Positions 15,664 to 16,118 of a stretch of 16,118 nucleotides of DNA are shown piece by piece; position 1 is the first letter of the stretch; every line of letters begins with the position of its first letter. The DNA is from Bacteroidales bacterium (GTDB lineage: Bacteria > Bacteroidota > Bacteroidia > Bacteroidales > UBA932). The notes beneath the pieces are model-generated. The model saw nothing but the letters and a program-made list of their open reading frames with translations, was not told where the DNA came from and did no database searches. The stretch spans positions 1 through 16,118 of the forward strand of contig SFJB01000026.1 in the NCBI GenBank assembly GCA_004555145.1. Reading direction: 5' to 3'. A program made the position numbers and the translations under genes.

Positions 15664-16118
15664 TTATCCCAAAGACGAAATTTCTTCTGCGGACAAGCCG
15701 GAGCACTTCACGACAACACCCACAGGGATGCCCTCTGCGAGCATCTTTCTTGCCATCTCCTGCCTCTCCTTCTCACGACCCTTTTCCAGACCCTCAGCCA
15801 GTCCGGCCTCGCGACCTTCTGCAATGCCCGCCTCAAGGCCGTTCTTGTAGCTGGCGGCCATCTGTCCTTGAAATCTTCTTTCGTCGTACATATCCTGTTC
15901 GTATTGTGCCCTCTTCTTTTCATCGAATGCCGCAATCTCACAAGCCCGGAAGAAGCGCTGCCAGAAACTGTCCTTGTTCCAATTCTCATCGTCCTCCATC
16001 TCGCCTATGTTCTTGAACAGGTACAACAACTTGTCCAGCGCCGTCTCGCACTCCTTCTCGCTCTTGTTGAAGCGCTTCAACTCCGCGAAGATAATGAAAA
16101 TTGTTTCATCCTGCAATT
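15664..16118 (-). CDS. PD-(D/E)XK nuclease family transposase / Rpn-type protein, C-terminal part
   Basis: The reading frame runs in from beyond the right edge, so the N-terminal nuclease domain and the start are missing; about 150 C-terminal codons are seen. The visible part has KRFNKSEKECETALDKLLYLFKNI, here a landmark near its beginning, then a segment SFWQRFFRACEIAAFDEKKRAQYE, followed by the marker run of charged helical repeats GLEAGIAEGREAGLAEGLEKG and a closing domain with LAEGIPVGVVVKCSGLSAEEI. This tail is characteristic of the Rpn/PD-(D/E)XK transposase-type proteins, which are abundant in Bacteroidota and linked to DNA cleavage and recombination. Catalytic residues cannot be checked. 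The first in-window start-like codon (TTG, 16116) is probably internal. Whether the gene is intact or mobile cannot be told. Confidence 0.82.
   Translation of the reverse strand, partial: LQDETIFIIFAELKRFNKSEKECETALDKLLYLFKNIGEMEDDENWNKDSFWQRFFRACEIAAFDEKKRAQYEQDMYDERRFQGQMAASYKNGLEAGIAEGREAGLAEGLEKGREKERQEMARKMLAEGIPVGVVVKCSGLSAEEISSLG

Overview
The window most likely comes from a Bacteroidales chromosome. Its coding DNA is moderately GC-rich, so an Alistipes- or Rikenellaceae-like member is plausible, but the genus cannot be fixed from sequence alone. Supporting signs are the Na+-NQR genes, several promoters matching the Bacteroidota TTTG-N19-21-TAnnTTTG consensus rather than sigma70 boxes, few strong Shine-Dalgarno sequences, a large multi-SLBB export protein next to a Wzz protein, and DKNYY and PD-(D/E)XK transposase-type genes.

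Layout. (1) 1-3158, + strand: the 3' part of the Na+-translocating NADH:quinone reductase operon (partial nqrC, then nqrD, nqrE, nqrF), closed by a hairpin terminator. All visible cofactor residues are intact. (2) 3239-4286, +: a monocistronic predicted lipoprotein with its own promoter. (3) 4275-7750, +: a tight four-gene cassette with its own promoter, encoding an IspD/TarI-type cytidylyltransferase, an extended SDR sugar-nucleotide enzyme, a LicD-family phosphotransferase and a GT2 glycosyltransferase. It looks like a route for activating a polyol or sugar phosphate with CTP, attaching it to a glycan and adding a sugar. (4) 14355-7784, - strand: a probable operon with a long leader, then a six-SLBB outer-membrane polysaccharide export protein, a Wzz-type chain-length protein and a UvrA excinuclease subunit whose GTG start lies inside wzz. 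Blocks 3 and 4 converge with only 33 bp between stop codons. (5) 14381-14615: a divergent control region with an inverted repeat midway between two promoters, then tRNA-Asp(GTC) and its terminator. (6) 15454-14732, -: a secreted DKNYY-repeat protein with a 33-bp tandem repeat, and at the right edge the 3' end of a PD-(D/E)XK/Rpn-type gene.

The cassette in block 3 would make or decorate surface glycan and the export pair in block 4 would move and size it. No flippase, polymerase or initiating transferase is present, so any polysaccharide made here depends on genes elsewhere. I found no CRISPR array, insertion-sequence ends or integrase. No wholly new system is evident. The points most worth following are the phosphopolyol-like cassette, the symmetric divergent control region with the repeat-bearing leader, and the cysteine-depleted UvrA in an export operon.
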